Of a DNA stretch of 64,000 nucleotides, positions 25,176 through 36,401 are shown in pieces. Below the pieces are notes generated by a model. It did no database searches, was not told the origin of the DNA, and saw nothing but the letters and a program-made list of their open reading frames with translations. The stretch is taken from assembly GCF_018309085.1 (NCBI RefSeq), contig NZ_CP070502.1, positions 186,001 through 250,000 of the forward strand, in the 5' to 3' direction. The position numbers were made by a program, and so were the translations under genes. The first letter of the stretch is position 1. Each line of letters starts with the position of its first letter. This DNA is from Sporosarcina sp. Marseille-Q4063. GTDB taxonomy: Bacteria > Bacillota > Bacilli > Bacillales_A > Planococcaceae.

Positions 25176-25646
25176 ATGCTAGAAATTTATTTGATTGATG
25201 AGACCGATTCAATCAATGATGAAATTCAACAATTAGTATCGAATATTTTGAAACACGCTGCTAGTGAAGAAGGTATTTCAGGAGAAGCGGAAGTGTCAGT
25301 GACTTTTATGTCTGACGATGAAATAACAAAGGTGAATGCTGAGTATCGCGGTATGAATCAACCGACTGATGTCATTTCTTTTGCATTAGAGGAGATGTCT
25401 GAAGGCGAAGTGGCAATCATTGCACAACAAGGAATCCCTGTTGTGCTTGGCGATATCATTATTTCAGTCGATACGGCCGAGCATCAAGCAAAAGAGTACG
25501 GGCATGACATAAACCGTGAAATTGGATTTTTAGCACTTCATGGTTTTTTACATTTGCTCGGTTATGATCATTTAACCAAAGAAGATGAAGTGAAGATGTT
25601 CGGAAGACAAAAAGAAATTCTTCATTCCTATGGGTTGGAGAGATAG
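25176..25646 (+). CDS. ybeY: Endoribonuclease YbeY
   Basis: A 156-aa single-strand-specific RNase acting in 16S rRNA 3' maturation and ribosome quality control. The zinc site HGFLHLLGYDH supplies His122, His126 and His132. The start is ATG 25176 with AGGGAGGAAC six bases upstream; the frame extends seven codons further up but without a ribosome-binding site. It overlaps no neighbour and continues the phoH-pgpH-ybeY-dgkA cluster. Confidence 0.95.
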   Translation: MLEIYLIDETDSINDEIQQLVSNILKHAASEEGISGEAEVSVTFMSDDEITKVNAEYRGMNQPTDVISFALEEMSEGEVAIIAQQGIPVVLGDIIISVDTAEHQAKEYGHDINREIGFLALHGFLHLLGYDHLTKEDEVKMFGRQKEILHSYGLER

Positions 25647-25650
25647 TCAT

Positions 25651-27326
<1,676 letters not shown>

Positions 27327-27351
27327 GAATATCTAAAAAGGGGTGGGTCAC

Positions 27352-28131
27352 TTGCTAAATAAATGGGAAGGCATCGTACTACGATCAATCCCTTACGGCG
27401 AGTCCAACAAAATCGTCACTTTGTTTTCAAAGGAAGCCGGCAAAGTGACGGCAATGGCCCGCGGTGCAAAAAAACCTAGAAGTAAACTTGCTGCCGTTAC
27501 TCAACCATTCACTCACGGGTCCTATCTTATCCGGAAAGGACGAGGGATGGGAACGCTTTCTCAGGGCGAACAAATTGAATCCATGCGTCATATTCTCCAA
27601 GATTTAGAAGTGACTGCGTATGCCAGCTATGTCGTTGAAATTGTCGATAAGATGACGGATGAAAATGAACGTGTCCTAGGCGTCTATGAATTGTTGTATG
27701 AAGCGCTGCATGCAATGAATGAGGGGTATGATCCAGAGGCAATATCATTGTTTGTCGAATGGAAGATGTTGCCCGTTGGCGGTATACACCCCGTGCTTCA
27801 TGAGTGCGTCAATTGCCGTGCGACTGAAGGTGAATTCGGATTTTCTTTTAAAGAGATTGGTTTTCTTTGCCACCGCTGTTTTTCCGTGGATCCGTATTTG
27901 GTTCGCATAACGCCGAATCAGTTGAAGCTAATTCGTACATTTTATACGGTGCCAATCAACCGTGTGGGAAATTTAACGTTGAAAAAAGAAACGAAAACGT
28001 TTATGAAAAAAATTATTCAAACAGTTTATGATGAACAACTCGGAATTTGGTTTAAGACAAGATCTTTTATCGATCAACTCGAATCTACACCCGAATTATT
28101 ACCAAAAAAAGAACCCCGTGAAGGAAGTTGA
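27352..28131 (+). CDS. recO: DNA repair protein RecO
   Basis: A 259-aa recombination mediator that loads RecA on SSB-coated gaps with RecR. It has an N-terminal OB fold and a zinc finger (CVNCRATEGEF with CHRC, about 147-172). The start is TTG behind AAAGGGGTGG. Its last codons form the 5' arm of the terminator that follows. Confidence 0.94.
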   Translation: MLNKWEGIVLRSIPYGESNKIVTLFSKEAGKVTAMARGAKKPRSKLAAVTQPFTHGSYLIRKGRGMGTLSQGEQIESMRHILQDLEVTAYASYVVEIVDKMTDENERVLGVYELLYEALHAMNEGYDPEAISLFVEWKMLPVGGIHPVLHECVNCRATEGEFGFSFKEIGFLCHRCFSVDPYLVRITPNQLKLIRTFYTVPINRVGNLTLKKETKTFMKKIIQTVYDEQLGIWFKTRSFIDQLESTPELLPKKEPREGS

Positions 28132-28156
28132 AAAACTTCTCTCACAGGGTTTTTGT
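28112..28156. terminator. Bidirectional terminator between recO and glyS
   Basis: AACCCCGTGA..GGAAGTT pairs with AACTTCT.CTCACAGGGTT around a GAAA-like loop. TTTTTG follows on the plus strand and TTCTTTTTTT on the minus strand, so it can serve both genes. Confidence 0.85.
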
Positions 28157-28163
28157 TTTTAAA

Positions 28164-29534
28164 TTAAAATTCTAAATGTTTTTTAATATAATCCTTTACC
28201 TCGTCAATCGGCATGCGGATTTGCTCCATTGAATCACGATGTCTCACTGTAACTTGATGATCTTCTTCCGAGTCAAAATCATACGTGATACAGAACGGGG
28301 TACCGATTTCATCTTGTCTGCGATATCTTCTACCAATCGACTGCGACTCATCGTACTGTACGACGAAATGTTTACGTAGGTCGGCATAAACTTTCTCCGC
28401 ACTTTCCGAAAGCTTTTTAGATAAAGGCAGAACGCATGCTTTGACAGGCGCGATTGCCGGGTGGAATTGAAGAACTGTACGCTTGTCATCACCGTCAAGA
28501 TCTTCCTCTTTATAAGCGTCAGTCAGGTAAGCTAACGTTACCCGGTCGGCGCCAAGTGAAGGCTCGATGCAGTATGGCACAAATTTTTCATTCGTAACCG
28601 GATCTTGGTAATGGAAGTCTTCACCTGAAAATTCCATATGACGTTTAAGATCAAAGTCTGTTCGGTTAGCAATACCCCAAAGTTCGCCCCAGCCGAATGG
28701 GAATTTATATTCAATATCGACCGTGCCTTTTGAATAATGGGATAGCTCATCTTCAGTATGTTCACGTAAACGTATATTGGATTCAGTCAAGCCTAAGCTT
28801 AGTAACCAGTTTTTTGAGAAATCGCGCCAGTATTCGTACCATTCGTTATCCTCGCCTGGTTTACAGAAGAATTCCAATTCCATTTGTTCGAATTCGCGCG
28901 TACGGAATGTGAAGTTTCCTGGAGTTATTTCATTACGGAAACTTTTTCCGATTTGCGCGATTCCGAAAGGCATTCTCTTTCTCATTGAACGCTGAACGTT
29001 TTTAAAGTTTACAAAAATTCCTTGCGCTGTTTCCGGACGTAAAAATATCTCGTTTGCTGATGAGTCCGTAACACCTTGAGAAGTTTTGAACATTAAATTA
29101 AACTGTCGTATTTCAGTGTAATCCATAGCGCCGCAAGATGGGCATACTACATCATGTTCTACAATCAATTCATTCATTTTATCAAATGACAGACCGTCAA
29201 CAACGATCTCCATTCCTTTTGCATCGAGTGCATCTTCAATTAGTTTATCTACTCGGTGACGGGTTTTGCATTTTTTACAGTCAATCATTGGATCATTGAA
29301 GTTTCCTGTGTGTCCAGATGCTTCCCATACTTTCGGGTTCATCAGTATAGCTGCGTCAAGACCCACGTTATGTGGAGATTCTTGAACAAACTTCTGCCAC
29401 CATGCTTTTTTAATATTGTTTTTCAGTTCTATTCCGAGAGGACCATAATCCCAAGTATTTGCTAGTCCTCCATAAATCTCGGATCCAGGAAAAATGAATC
29501 CTCTTGTTTTTGCTAAATTAACTACTTTCTCCAT
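28164..29534 (-). CDS. glyS: Glycine-tRNA ligase (single-chain type)
   Basis: A 456-aa class II synthetase of the alpha-2 (GlyQS-unrelated) type that charges tRNA-Gly. It shows class II motif 2 ([21 protein letters not shown]) and motif 3 (GLGADR-like [11 protein letters not shown]). The correct start is the ATG at 29532-29534 ([13 protein letters not shown]). The open frame upstream of it is the T-box leader read as protein. It is controlled by the T-box described next. Confidence 0.96.
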   Translation of the reverse strand: MEKVVNLAKTRGFIFPGSEIYGGLANTWDYGPLGIELKNNIKKAWWQKFVQESPHNVGLDAAILMNPKVWEASGHTGNFNDPMIDCKKCKTRHRVDKLIEDALDAKGMEIVVDGLSFDKMNELIVEHDVVCPSCGAMDYTEIRQFNLMFKTSQGVTDSSANEIFLRPETAQGIFVNFKNVQRSMRKRMPFGIAQIGKSFRNEITPGNFTFRTREFEQMELEFFCKPGEDNEWYEYWRDFSKNWLLSLGLTESNIRLREHTEDELSHYSKGTVDIEYKFPFGWGELWGIANRTDFDLKRHMEFSGEDFHYQDPVTNEKFVPYCIEPSLGADRVTLAYLTDAYKEEDLDGDDKRTVLQFHPAIAPVKACVLPLSKKLSESAEKVYADLRKHFVVQYDESQSIGRRYRRQDEIGTPFCITYDFDSEEDHQVTVRHRDSMEQIRMPIDEVKDYIKKHLEF

Positions 29535-29561
29535 AGTACCAACATTCCTTTCAAATAAAAA

Positions 29562-29765
29562 TAAGCACTCATCCCCGGACATAAAGTCCGGGGACGAGTG
29601 CATAATGACCCGCGGTTCCACCCCGTTTGGCTGAAAAAACCCATCAGCCCTCTTGGAAAGTACATAGCTCAAGGTTGCCTTTTCATGTCTTTGTTGGCTC
29701 TCACTATCCCAACTCGCTTTGTAGTAGACATTACTTTAATACCTCTCAACGCTTATTTAGTTCAC
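29562..29765 (-). ncRNA. Glycine T-box riboswitch of glyS
   Basis: Read on the minus strand, the leader has a Stem I with GTTGGGATAGTGAGAGCCAA, a GGC specifier followed by A (29677-29679) that matches a glycine codon, the T-box core GGTGGAACCGCG (29611-29622) and a terminator with GCACTCGTCCCCGG and its complement (29565-29601) followed by TTATTTTTATTT. Uncharged tRNA-Gly would stabilise the antiterminator and switch glyS on. Confidence 0.93.
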
Positions 29766-29770
29766 TAATT

Positions 29771-29799
29771 AGTGTATCATGATTCCGATTTCTTCGCAA
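29771..29799 (-). promoter_or_regulatory. Sigma-A promoter of the glyS T-box transcript
   Basis: On the minus strand TTGCGA (29794-29799) and TACACT (29771-29776) are 17 bp apart, directly upstream of the T-box. Confidence 0.7.
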
Positions 29800-29888
29800 T
29801 AGTGGCCGTCTTCGTATATAATAAGCGAGTAGATTACATATTAATGATTATTTGATATTTATGAATTATACACGTAAGGCGGTGACCC

Positions 29889-30518
29889 ATGGAACTTAAT
29901 AAGCGTCAGACCGACATTCTTGAAATTGTTAAAGAAAATGGTCCAATTACCGGCGAGCAGATAGCCGTGCGATTAAATCTAGTGAGAGCAACAATCCGTC
30001 CTGACCTTGCAATCCTGACGATGGCAGGTTATCTTGATGCAAGACCGAGAGTAGGGTATTTCTTCTCGGGAAAGAAACCGGTTAAGTCTCTTAACGATAG
30101 CATTAATGCAATGAAAGTCGGAGATTTTCAATCAAGACCGGTTGTTGTCACTGAGGAATTATCCGTTTATGATGCAATTTGTCAAATGTTTCTAGAAGAT
30201 GTCGGCACATTGTTTGTTGTCGATAAGTCTTCCTATCTTACCGGAATCCTATCCAGGAAAGATTTACTAAGATCATGCCTGGGGAACAATGAAATCGATA
30301 AAGTGCCAGTTCATATAATCATGACCAGAATGCCGAACATAACTTATTGCAAAAAGGCCGATACATTACTCACGGCAGCTGGAAAAATGATAGATAAACA
30401 GATTGATTCACTTCCAGTCATAATAGACAAAGGAACGGGTCTTGAAGTTGTTGGCCGAATTACAAAAACAAATATTACCGCAGCATTCCTATCGCTTGCG
30501 GATGACCATGAATTATGA
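29889..30518 (+). CDS. ccpN: CcpN-type transcriptional repressor with CBS domains
   Basis: A 209-aa regulator with an N-terminal helix-turn-helix (about 5-60, NGPITGEQIAVRLNLVRATI) and two CBS domains (about 80-205). In B. subtilis CcpN represses gluconeogenic genes (gapB, pckA) in response to nucleotide state. The adjacent ppsR gene is its known partner in the same pathway. TATAAT at 29817-29822 may be its -10 box. The ribosome-binding site is GGCGGTGA, seven bases before ATG. Confidence 0.9.
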   Translation: MELNKRQTDILEIVKENGPITGEQIAVRLNLVRATIRPDLAILTMAGYLDARPRVGYFFSGKKPVKSLNDSINAMKVGDFQSRPVVVTEELSVYDAICQMFLEDVGTLFVVDKSSYLTGILSRKDLLRSCLGNNEIDKVPVHIIMTRMPNITYCKKADTLLTAAGKMIDKQIDSLPVIIDKGTGLEVVGRITKTNITAAFLSLADDHEL

Positions 30519-30528
30519 GGGTGATTGT

Positions 30529-31344
30529 ATGAAGAAACTTACAATGTTCATCGTCTCTGACTCCGTCGGAGAAACGGCTGAACTCGTTGCGAAAGCCGCA
30601 GCAAGCCAGTTTGGAAGAGGACTAGATTCAGTTGTATTAAAGCGTTTTTCGCATATTGAAGATGAAACACAGTTAGAAGAAATTGCTTATTTAGCACGTG
30701 AACAAGATGCAGTAATTGTTTATACGCTTGTTAAAAGTTGTATGCGCAAAAGAATAAAAGTTGAATGTCAAAACAAAGGCATAAAGTGCATTGATTTACT
30801 TGGTCCTGTCGTTGACCAGCTCAGCCTTCAACTTGACGAGAAACCAAGGGAAGAACCAGGATTAGTGAGAAAACTAGATGATGATTACTTCAAAAAAATC
30901 GAGGCGATCGAGTTTGCCGTTAAATACGATGATGGACGAGATCCACGTGGCATATTAAAGGCGGATATTGTATTAATAGGTGTCTCAAGAACTTCTAAAA
31001 CACCATTATCGCAATACCTGGCACACCAACGGTATCGGGTGGCTAATGTGCCGCTTGTTCCTGAAGTCGATCCACCAGAAGAATTATTTATGATTGATCC
31101 TAAAAAATGTTTTGCACTTATTATTTCACCGGAAAAATTAAATACGATTAGAAAAGAACGGCTTATCGCACTAGGCTTGCGTGATGATGCTAATTATGCC
31201 AAACTTGAAAGAATCCAAGCAGAAATCAAGCATTTCAGGGAAATAACGGATAAGATAGGATGTACTGTGGTTGACGTCACGACCAAAGCTGTTGAAGAGA
31301 CAGCAAATGTAATTATTGGTGAACTAACAAATCGAAGTGAATAA
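30529..31344 (+). CDS. ppsR: Bifunctional kinase/pyrophosphorylase, DUF299 (PEP synthase / PPDK regulator)
   Basis: A 271-aa DUF299 protein (YqfL in Bacillus). The family switches pyruvate,phosphate dikinase or PEP synthase by ADP-dependent phosphorylation and Pi-dependent dephosphorylation. The P-loop-like motif GVSRTSKTPLS lies at about 150-160. It starts with ATG behind GAGGGTGAT, 10 bp after ccpN, so both are in one operon. Its target enzyme gene is not in the window. Confidence 0.92.
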   Translation: MKKLTMFIVSDSVGETAELVAKAAASQFGRGLDSVVLKRFSHIEDETQLEEIAYLAREQDAVIVYTLVKSCMRKRIKVECQNKGIKCIDLLGPVVDQLSLQLDEKPREEPGLVRKLDDDYFKKIEAIEFAVKYDDGRDPRGILKADIVLIGVSRTSKTPLSQYLAHQRYRVANVPLVPEVDPPEELFMIDPKKCFALIISPEKLNTIRKERLIALGLRDDANYAKLERIQAEIKHFREITDKIGCTVVDVTTKAVEETANVIIGELTNRSE

Positions 31345-31346
31345 TT

Positions 31347-31383
31347 AAGAAGAACCTTCCGTTATGGACAGGTTCTTCTTTTA
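31347..31383 (+). terminator. Terminator of ccpN-ppsR
   Basis: AAGAAGAACC and GGTTCTTCTT pair around a 14-nt loop, followed by TTTA. Confidence 0.75.
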
Positions 31384-31536
31384 GGGACACTATTTATCTT
31401 TAGTTGATTAATGATAAGTCGTGCGAAATAGTGTAGAATAATAGTTTCGGAGTATTATTAAGAAATCTGTCGAATAAAGAAGGATATTCAAAGATTTTCT
31501 CGAAATATAGTATACAGAGTAGAAGATGGTGATATC

Positions 31537-33360
31537 ATGACAAGAATATCAGAGGAGATAATTGAAGCGGTTCGTACGAAAACCGATATAGTGGATCTTA
31601 TTGGAGAACATGTACAACTGACGAAAAGGGGCAAAAACTGGTTTGGGCTTTGTCCTTTTCATGGGGAAAACACACCTTCATTTTCAGTTTCTGAAGACAA
31701 ACAACTTTTTCATTGCTTTGGATGCGGAGCAAGCGGCAATGCAATTACATTTGTTATGGATATCGAAAATCGACAATTTACAGATGCGGTTATTAAACTT
31801 GCAGAACGTACAGGAATAGAAATCGACCCCGCATTAAGTCATGCGTCTAATGAATCCAAACCGCGTGATGAATTTAAACATATGGTTGAAGCACATTCCC
31901 TAGCCGCGAATTTTTACAGTCATCTACTCTTAAATACAGTAGAAGGGGAAAAAGCGCTAGAATATCTAGAAAATAGAGGATTTACGAGACTCGATATCGA
32001 AAAATATGGAATCGGATGGTCCCTTGATGAATTTGACGCGCTATCTACATTACTCCAACGTAAAGGTTTTAATATGATGGAAATGGAAAAAGCAGGCCTT
32101 TGTATAATGAAGGATGATGGCACTGGTTTCTTTGATAGGTTCCGCGGACGTATTATGTTCCCACTTCATGACGATAATGGTAACGTGATTGCATTTTCAG
32201 GTCGGACATTAGTGGATGGAAAGGAAGTAGCAAAATACCTAAATAGTCCAGAAACACCTATCTTCGAGAAAAACAAAATGTTATACAATTTGCATAATGC
32301 ACGTCTTAATGTACGAAAAACGGGTAAAGTAATACTGTTTGAAGGTTTTATGGATACGATTTCGGCTGATCGCGCAGATATTAAAAACAGCGTGGCACTT
32401 ATGGGAACAGCTTTATCAGATGCGCATCTCATTAAAATGAAGCGAGTTGCAAAAGAAGTAATCATATGCTGCGACGGGGATGATGCTGGATGGGAAGCTG
32501 CTAAAAGATTTTCCGGCATGATTTCACGTAATGGGTTTGATGTGCAAATCGCATTATTACCTACAAATATGGATCCTGATGATTATATTATGGAATTCGG
32601 CGGACAAGCCTTTCGTGATCAAATTATCGGAAATCCACATTCGTATATGTCATTCATCATGGCATATGCTAAACGTTCTAAGAACTTCTCTTATGAAAAT
32701 GATGTTTTGCAATTTATACACGAGGTTCTCGAGGAATTGGCAAAACGCGTATCTCCAGTAGAGAGGGATATGTACATTCGACAACTTTCAACCGAAACAA
32801 ATATTTCGGTTGAAGCGATAACACAACAATTCATGAAAATGGCAGGAAATCGGGCAAGGCAGGCGAAAGCAGAGCCTGTAGATTTCGCAAGCGGCGGTAA
32901 TATTACTGAAAAAAATGTACCAAAACGAAACAAAACGGGGACCCAGCGAGCAGAGCGATTATTATTATACCATTTATTAAATGATGGATCCCTGTTTGAC
33001 CGCTTTCAAAACGAGAGAAGAGACGTTTTTATTGGCGATGATTATTCAGCAATATTCGTTCGTCTTGCCGGATTTTATGAAGAACATGGAATGCCTGATT
33101 TTCATAGGTTTGCGGAGTCGCTAGAAGATCGCAACTTAAGGAAAATTGTCCTTGAAGCCGCGATGACTGAACGTGATCCTGAACATACTGAACAAGAAAT
33201 TGAAGACTGCGTTAAACATTTGGAGAAATATCGAATTGGGTTAACAATTCAAAAGAAATTACATGAATCTAAAGAAGCTGAAAAGAAAAATGATCATACC
33301 CGGGCGCTGGAGCTGGCCAGGGATATTATACAGCTCCGGAAATCATTATCGGCTAAATAG
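31537..33360 (+). CDS. dnaG: DNA primase
   Basis: A 607-aa primase that makes RNA primers at the replication fork. The zinc-binding domain CPFHGENTPSF...HCFGCG is at about 39-66, the TOPRIM catalytic motif LFEGFMDTI near 268, and the C-terminal part interacts with DnaB/C helicase. It precedes sigA as in the macromolecular-synthesis operon. Length is normal. Confidence 0.97.
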   Translation: MTRISEEIIEAVRTKTDIVDLIGEHVQLTKRGKNWFGLCPFHGENTPSFSVSEDKQLFHCFGCGASGNAITFVMDIENRQFTDAVIKLAERTGIEIDPALSHASNESKPRDEFKHMVEAHSLAANFYSHLLLNTVEGEKALEYLENRGFTRLDIEKYGIGWSLDEFDALSTLLQRKGFNMMEMEKAGLCIMKDDGTGFFDRFRGRIMFPLHDDNGNVIAFSGRTLVDGKEVAKYLNSPETPIFEKNKMLYNLHNARLNVRKTGKVILFEGFMDTISADRADIKNSVALMGTALSDAHLIKMKRVAKEVIICCDGDDAGWEAAKRFSGMISRNGFDVQIALLPTNMDPDDYIMEFGGQAFRDQIIGNPHSYMSFIMAYAKRSKNFSYENDVLQFIHEVLEELAKRVSPVERDMYIRQLSTETNISVEAITQQFMKMAGNRARQAKAEPVDFASGGNITEKNVPKRNKTGTQRAERLLLYHLLNDGSLFDRFQNERRDVFIGDDYSAIFVRLAGFYEEHGMPDFHRFAESLEDRNLRKIVLEAAMTERDPEHTEQEIEDCVKHLEKYRIGLTIQKKLHESKEAEKKNDHTRALELARDIIQLRKSLSAK

Positions 33361-33393
33361 CCACATCCGGTGTTAGGAGGAGGAACGGGTAAG

Positions 33394-34527
33394 ATGACTA
33401 AAAAAGAATTATCTGCAGGAATGAAAGAAGAACTTACAATTAAAGAAGTTAAAGCACAATTATTAGAAGCAGGAAAGAAAACTGGTGAAATAACGCTTGA
33501 TGAGGTTACGGAAAAACTATCTCCATATGAGATAGAACCAGAGCAATTTGAGGAATTCCTTGATTTACTGGAAGCGCAAGGCATTGATATGGATCGAAAA
33601 TCGGAAGATGAAGAAGAAGAGGCCGAAAAAACGACGACTAAAGAAGTAGTGGATGACTCTAAGCTTGATTTAAACGATCTCAGCGTCCCGCCAGGCGTGA
33701 AAATTAATGATCCTGTTCGAATGTATTTAAAAGAAATTGGTCGTGTAGACTTACTTACTGGCGACGAAGAAGTCGCACTTGCAAAACGCATAATCGAGGG
33801 TGACGAATCTGCAAGTAAAGAACTTGCAGAGGCGAACCTACGATTAGTTGTAAGTATTGCAAAACGATACGTCGGACGTGGAATGTTATTCCTTGACCTT
33901 ATCCAAGAAGGAAATATGGGCTTGATTAAAGCTGTAGAGAAATTTGACCATACAAAAGGATTTAAATTCAGTACGTACGCAACATGGTGGATCCGTCAAG
34001 CAATCACCCGTGCAATTGCCGACCAAGCCCGAACAATTCGTATTCCGGTTCATATGGTTGAGACAATCAACAAATTAATTCGCGTTCAAAGACAATTGTT
34101 GCAAGACTTAGGCCGTGAACCTTCACCAGAGGAAATTGGAGAAGAAATGGAACTAACTGCGGACAGAGTACGTGAAATTTTAAAGATTTCCCAAGAACCT
34201 GTATCGCTTGAAACGCCAATTGGTGAAGAAGATGATTCTCATTTAGGCGATTTCATCGAAGACTCTGAAGCTCAATCACCTTCAGATCACGCGGCATATG
34301 AATTATTAAAAGAACAATTGGAAGATGTACTTGATACATTAACCGACAGAGAAGAAAATGTACTTCGTTTACGTTTTGGTCTAGACGACGGTAGAACTAG
34401 AACACTTGAAGAGGTCGGACGAGTATTTGGTGTAACCCGTGAACGAATTCGTCAAATTGAAGCGAAAGCACTTCGCAAATTAAGACATCCTTCGAGAAGT
34501 AAACGTCTAAAAGATTTTCTTGAATAA
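33394..34527 (+). CDS. sigA: RNA polymerase primary sigma factor SigA
   Basis: A 377-aa sigma-70 factor. It shows region 1.1 (about 1-80), region 2.4 ([14 protein letters not shown], recognises the -10 box) and region 4.2 ([18 protein letters not shown], recognises the -35 box). The start is ATG 33394 behind GGAGGAGGAAC. An in-frame upstream ATG (33370) lies before the ribosome-binding site. It is 33 bp after dnaG and in the same operon. Confidence 0.97.
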   Translation: MTKKELSAGMKEELTIKEVKAQLLEAGKKTGEITLDEVTEKLSPYEIEPEQFEEFLDLLEAQGIDMDRKSEDEEEEAEKTTTKEVVDDSKLDLNDLSVPPGVKINDPVRMYLKEIGRVDLLTGDEEVALAKRIIEGDESASKELAEANLRLVVSIAKRYVGRGMLFLDLIQEGNMGLIKAVEKFDHTKGFKFSTYATWWIRQAITRAIADQARTIRIPVHMVETINKLIRVQRQLLQDLGREPSPEEIGEEMELTADRVREILKISQEPVSLETPIGEEDDSHLGDFIEDSEAQSPSDHAAYELLKEQLEDVLDTLTDREENVLRLRFGLDDGRTRTLEEVGRVFGVTRERIRQIEAKALRKLRHPSRSKRLKDFLE

Positions 34528-34535
34528 GATTAACA

Positions 34536-34567
34536 AGCATCGGTTAAACCTTGCCGATGCTTTTTTT
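34536..34567 (+). terminator. Terminator of the dnaG-sigA operon
   Basis: AGCATCGG and CCGATGCT pair around a 10-nt loop and are followed by TTTTTTT. Confidence 0.92.
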
Positions 34568-34589
34568 ATTGGAAAATTTAATGAATAAG

Positions 34590-34619
34590 TTGAGATTCTA
34601 TCTTCCTATTCGGTATAAT
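34590..34619 (+). promoter_or_regulatory. Sigma-A promoter of the acyl-CoA dehydrogenase gene
   Basis: TTGAGA (34590-34595) and TATAAT (34614-34619) are 18 bp apart, 37 bp before the start codon. Confidence 0.7.
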
Positions 34620-34656
34620 CATAGATGTAAGCGTTTACGAAAAGGGGATGGATATC

Positions 34657-35799
34657 TTGAACTTTGATTTGACAGAAGAACAACAGATGATTAAGAAGAT
34701 GATTCGTGCATTCGCGGTTGAGGAAGTGGCACCTGGGGCAATCGATCGTGACCGAACAAAAGCTTTTCCTGTTGAAGTGTTTAAAAAACTTTCGGAAATG
34801 GGCTTAATGGGGTTGCCATTTTCTGAGAAGTACGGCGGTGGAGGGGCAGATACAACAAGTTTTGCGATTGTGACGGAAGAACTGAGTCGTGCATGCGCAT
34901 CGACCGGGATTACATATTCCGCACATATTTCACTTGGTGGAGCCCCAATTCATTTATTTGGCACCGAGGAACAAAAGGAAGAGTATTTAACACCTATTTG
35001 TACGGGAGAATCATTTGGGGCGTTTGGGTTAACAGAATCGAATGCCGGTTCGGATGCGGGGGGGACGCAAACGACTGCTGTAGAAGATGGTGATGATTTT
35101 ATCATAAATGGTTCAAAAGTGTTTATCACAAATGCGAGCTATGCAAAAAATCTTGCACTTACTGCGATTACTGGCATGAATAATGGAGAAAAAGAAATAA
35201 GTGCAATCATAGTACCGACTGATGCAGAAGGATTTACAATAATCGACAATTATGAAAAAATGGGCCTCAATGCTTCAAATACAACTGAACTCATCTTAGA
35301 TAATGTTCGTGTGCCGAAAGAAAACCTGCTAGGGGCTCGTGGCAATGGTTTTAAGCAGTTCCTAGTCACGTTGGACGGCGGACGTATCGGGATAGGCGCA
35401 ATGGCTGTCGGCATAGCCCAGGCGGCATATGACCGTGCGTTGCAATACTCTAAAGAACGAAAGCAGTTCGGAAAAACGCTATCCCAGTTCCAAATCACGC
35501 AATTCAAACTAGCCGACATGGCGCTGAAAATCGAACTCGCCCGAACTATGGTTTATAAAGCGGCTTGGTTAAAAGATCAAGGTCGTCCATTTTCTAAAGA
35601 AGCAGCGATGTGTAAATTGTATGCGTCTGAAATTGCGATGGAAAATGCGTCCGAGGCGATACAAATACACGGCGGATATGGCTATATGAAAGAATATGAA
35701 GTGGAAAGATATATGCGCGATGCCAAGCTCCTGGAAATAGGTGAAGGCACATCTGAAGTTCAACGAATGGTTATTGCTAGGCTGATTGGCTGCGAATAA
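34657..35799 (+). CDS. Acyl-CoA dehydrogenase
   Basis: A protein of about 380 residues that oxidises acyl-CoA to enoyl-CoA with FAD, passing electrons to ETF. The FAD-binding FGLTESNAGSDAGG is near 127-140, and the catalytic Glu is in YMRDAKLLEIGEGTSEVQ at the C terminus. It looks like the short or branched-chain type, but the chain length cannot be read reliably. The start is either TTG 34657 or ATG 34648; the TTG is 11 bp from AAGGGG. It is a single gene between dnaG-sigA and cccB, where B. subtilis has none. Confidence 0.9.
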   Translation: MNFDLTEEQQMIKKMIRAFAVEEVAPGAIDRDRTKAFPVEVFKKLSEMGLMGLPFSEKYGGGGADTTSFAIVTEELSRACASTGITYSAHISLGGAPIHLFGTEEQKEEYLTPICTGESFGAFGLTESNAGSDAGGTQTTAVEDGDDFIINGSKVFITNASYAKNLALTAITGMNNGEKEISAIIVPTDAEGFTIIDNYEKMGLNASNTTELILDNVRVPKENLLGARGNGFKQFLVTLDGGRIGIGAMAVGIAQAAYDRALQYSKERKQFGKTLSQFQITQFKLADMALKIELARTMVYKAAWLKDQGRPFSKEAAMCKLYASEIAMENASEAIQIHGGYGYMKEYEVERYMRDAKLLEIGEGTSEVQRMVIARLIGCE

Positions 35800-35936
35800 G
35801 ACCGTTTATGTCGAAATTGTCACAAAGAGAGAAGGAAATGCGGTAAATTACTTTCAGTTTTCCAAGTGATACAGTACAATATTAGTTGTGTATTGTTATC
35901 ATCACAGAATAGATTTTGAAGAAGGAGGGTAATTCA

Positions 35937-36311
35937 ATGAAAAATCCTATTATTCCTTTTCTCCTGATTTTCTCACTTGGAATTGGTCTTATTTTCTTTA
36001 TGTCTCTTTATGGAATTGAGCAAAAAGAAGAAATCGCTAAAGAAGCTGAAGGAGATACTACTGAAGAAGCTGAAGCGGACGTGGCGGATTTCGATCCTGA
36101 AGTCGCGATTGGTCAATGTGTTAGCTGTCATGGTGGGGATTTAACTGGTGGAATGGGCGGAGCTGCTCCTGGTTTAGTTGGAACTGATTTATCTAAAGAA
36201 GAGCTCGTAGATATCATCCAAAATGGGGTTCCGGGCACTGCAATGCCGGGTGACCTAGTACCAGCAGAACACCTTGATGAAATGGCAGATTATATTTTAT
36301 CACTTGAATAA
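35937..36311 (+). CDS. cccB: Membrane-anchored cytochrome c-551
   Basis: A 124-aa protein with an N-terminal helix that anchors it (IPFLLIFSLGIGLIFFMSL), an acidic Glu/Ala/Asp-rich linker of 20-odd residues, and a class I haem domain with CVSCH (haem attachment) and Met ligand in GTAMPGD. It carries electrons outside the membrane, probably to the terminal oxidase. There is no lipobox Cys, so this is the helix-anchored type of B. subtilis cccA (c550). The symbol cccB versus cccA is therefore uncertain. The ribosome-binding site is GAAGGAGGG. Confidence 0.85.
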   Translation: MKNPIIPFLLIFSLGIGLIFFMSLYGIEQKEEIAKEAEGDTTEEAEADVADFDPEVAIGQCVSCHGGDLTGGMGGAAPGLVGTDLSKEELVDIIQNGVPGTAMPGDLVPAEHLDEMADYILSLE

Positions 36312-36325
36312 TTAATGAAATTGAA

Positions 36326-36372
36326 AGAGCCATCTGTCTGCAGAACCTATTCTGTTGGCAGAGGCTTTTTCT
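36326..36372 (+). terminator. Terminator of the cytochrome c gene
   Basis: AGCC-TCTG-C pairs with GCAGAGGCT around a 20-nt loop, with a bulge, and is followed by TTTTTCTCTTT. Confidence 0.6.
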
Positions 36373-36401
36373 CTTTCGAGAACTCCAGGAAGGAGCTGAT
36401 A

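Noticed and set aside
29535..29672. N-terminal extension of GlyS by 46 residues
   Set aside because: The extension is the T-box antiterminator and terminator read as protein. The real start is the ATG at 29532-29534.
34575..34597. FadR-type operator ahead of the acyl-CoA dehydrogenase gene
   Set aside because: Only a half site (AATGAATAA) is seen; the mirrored half is absent.
36315..36401. N-terminal extension of TrmK
   Set aside because: The extra 29 codons pass through the terminator of the cytochrome gene; TTG 36402/36405 has the ribosome-binding site.
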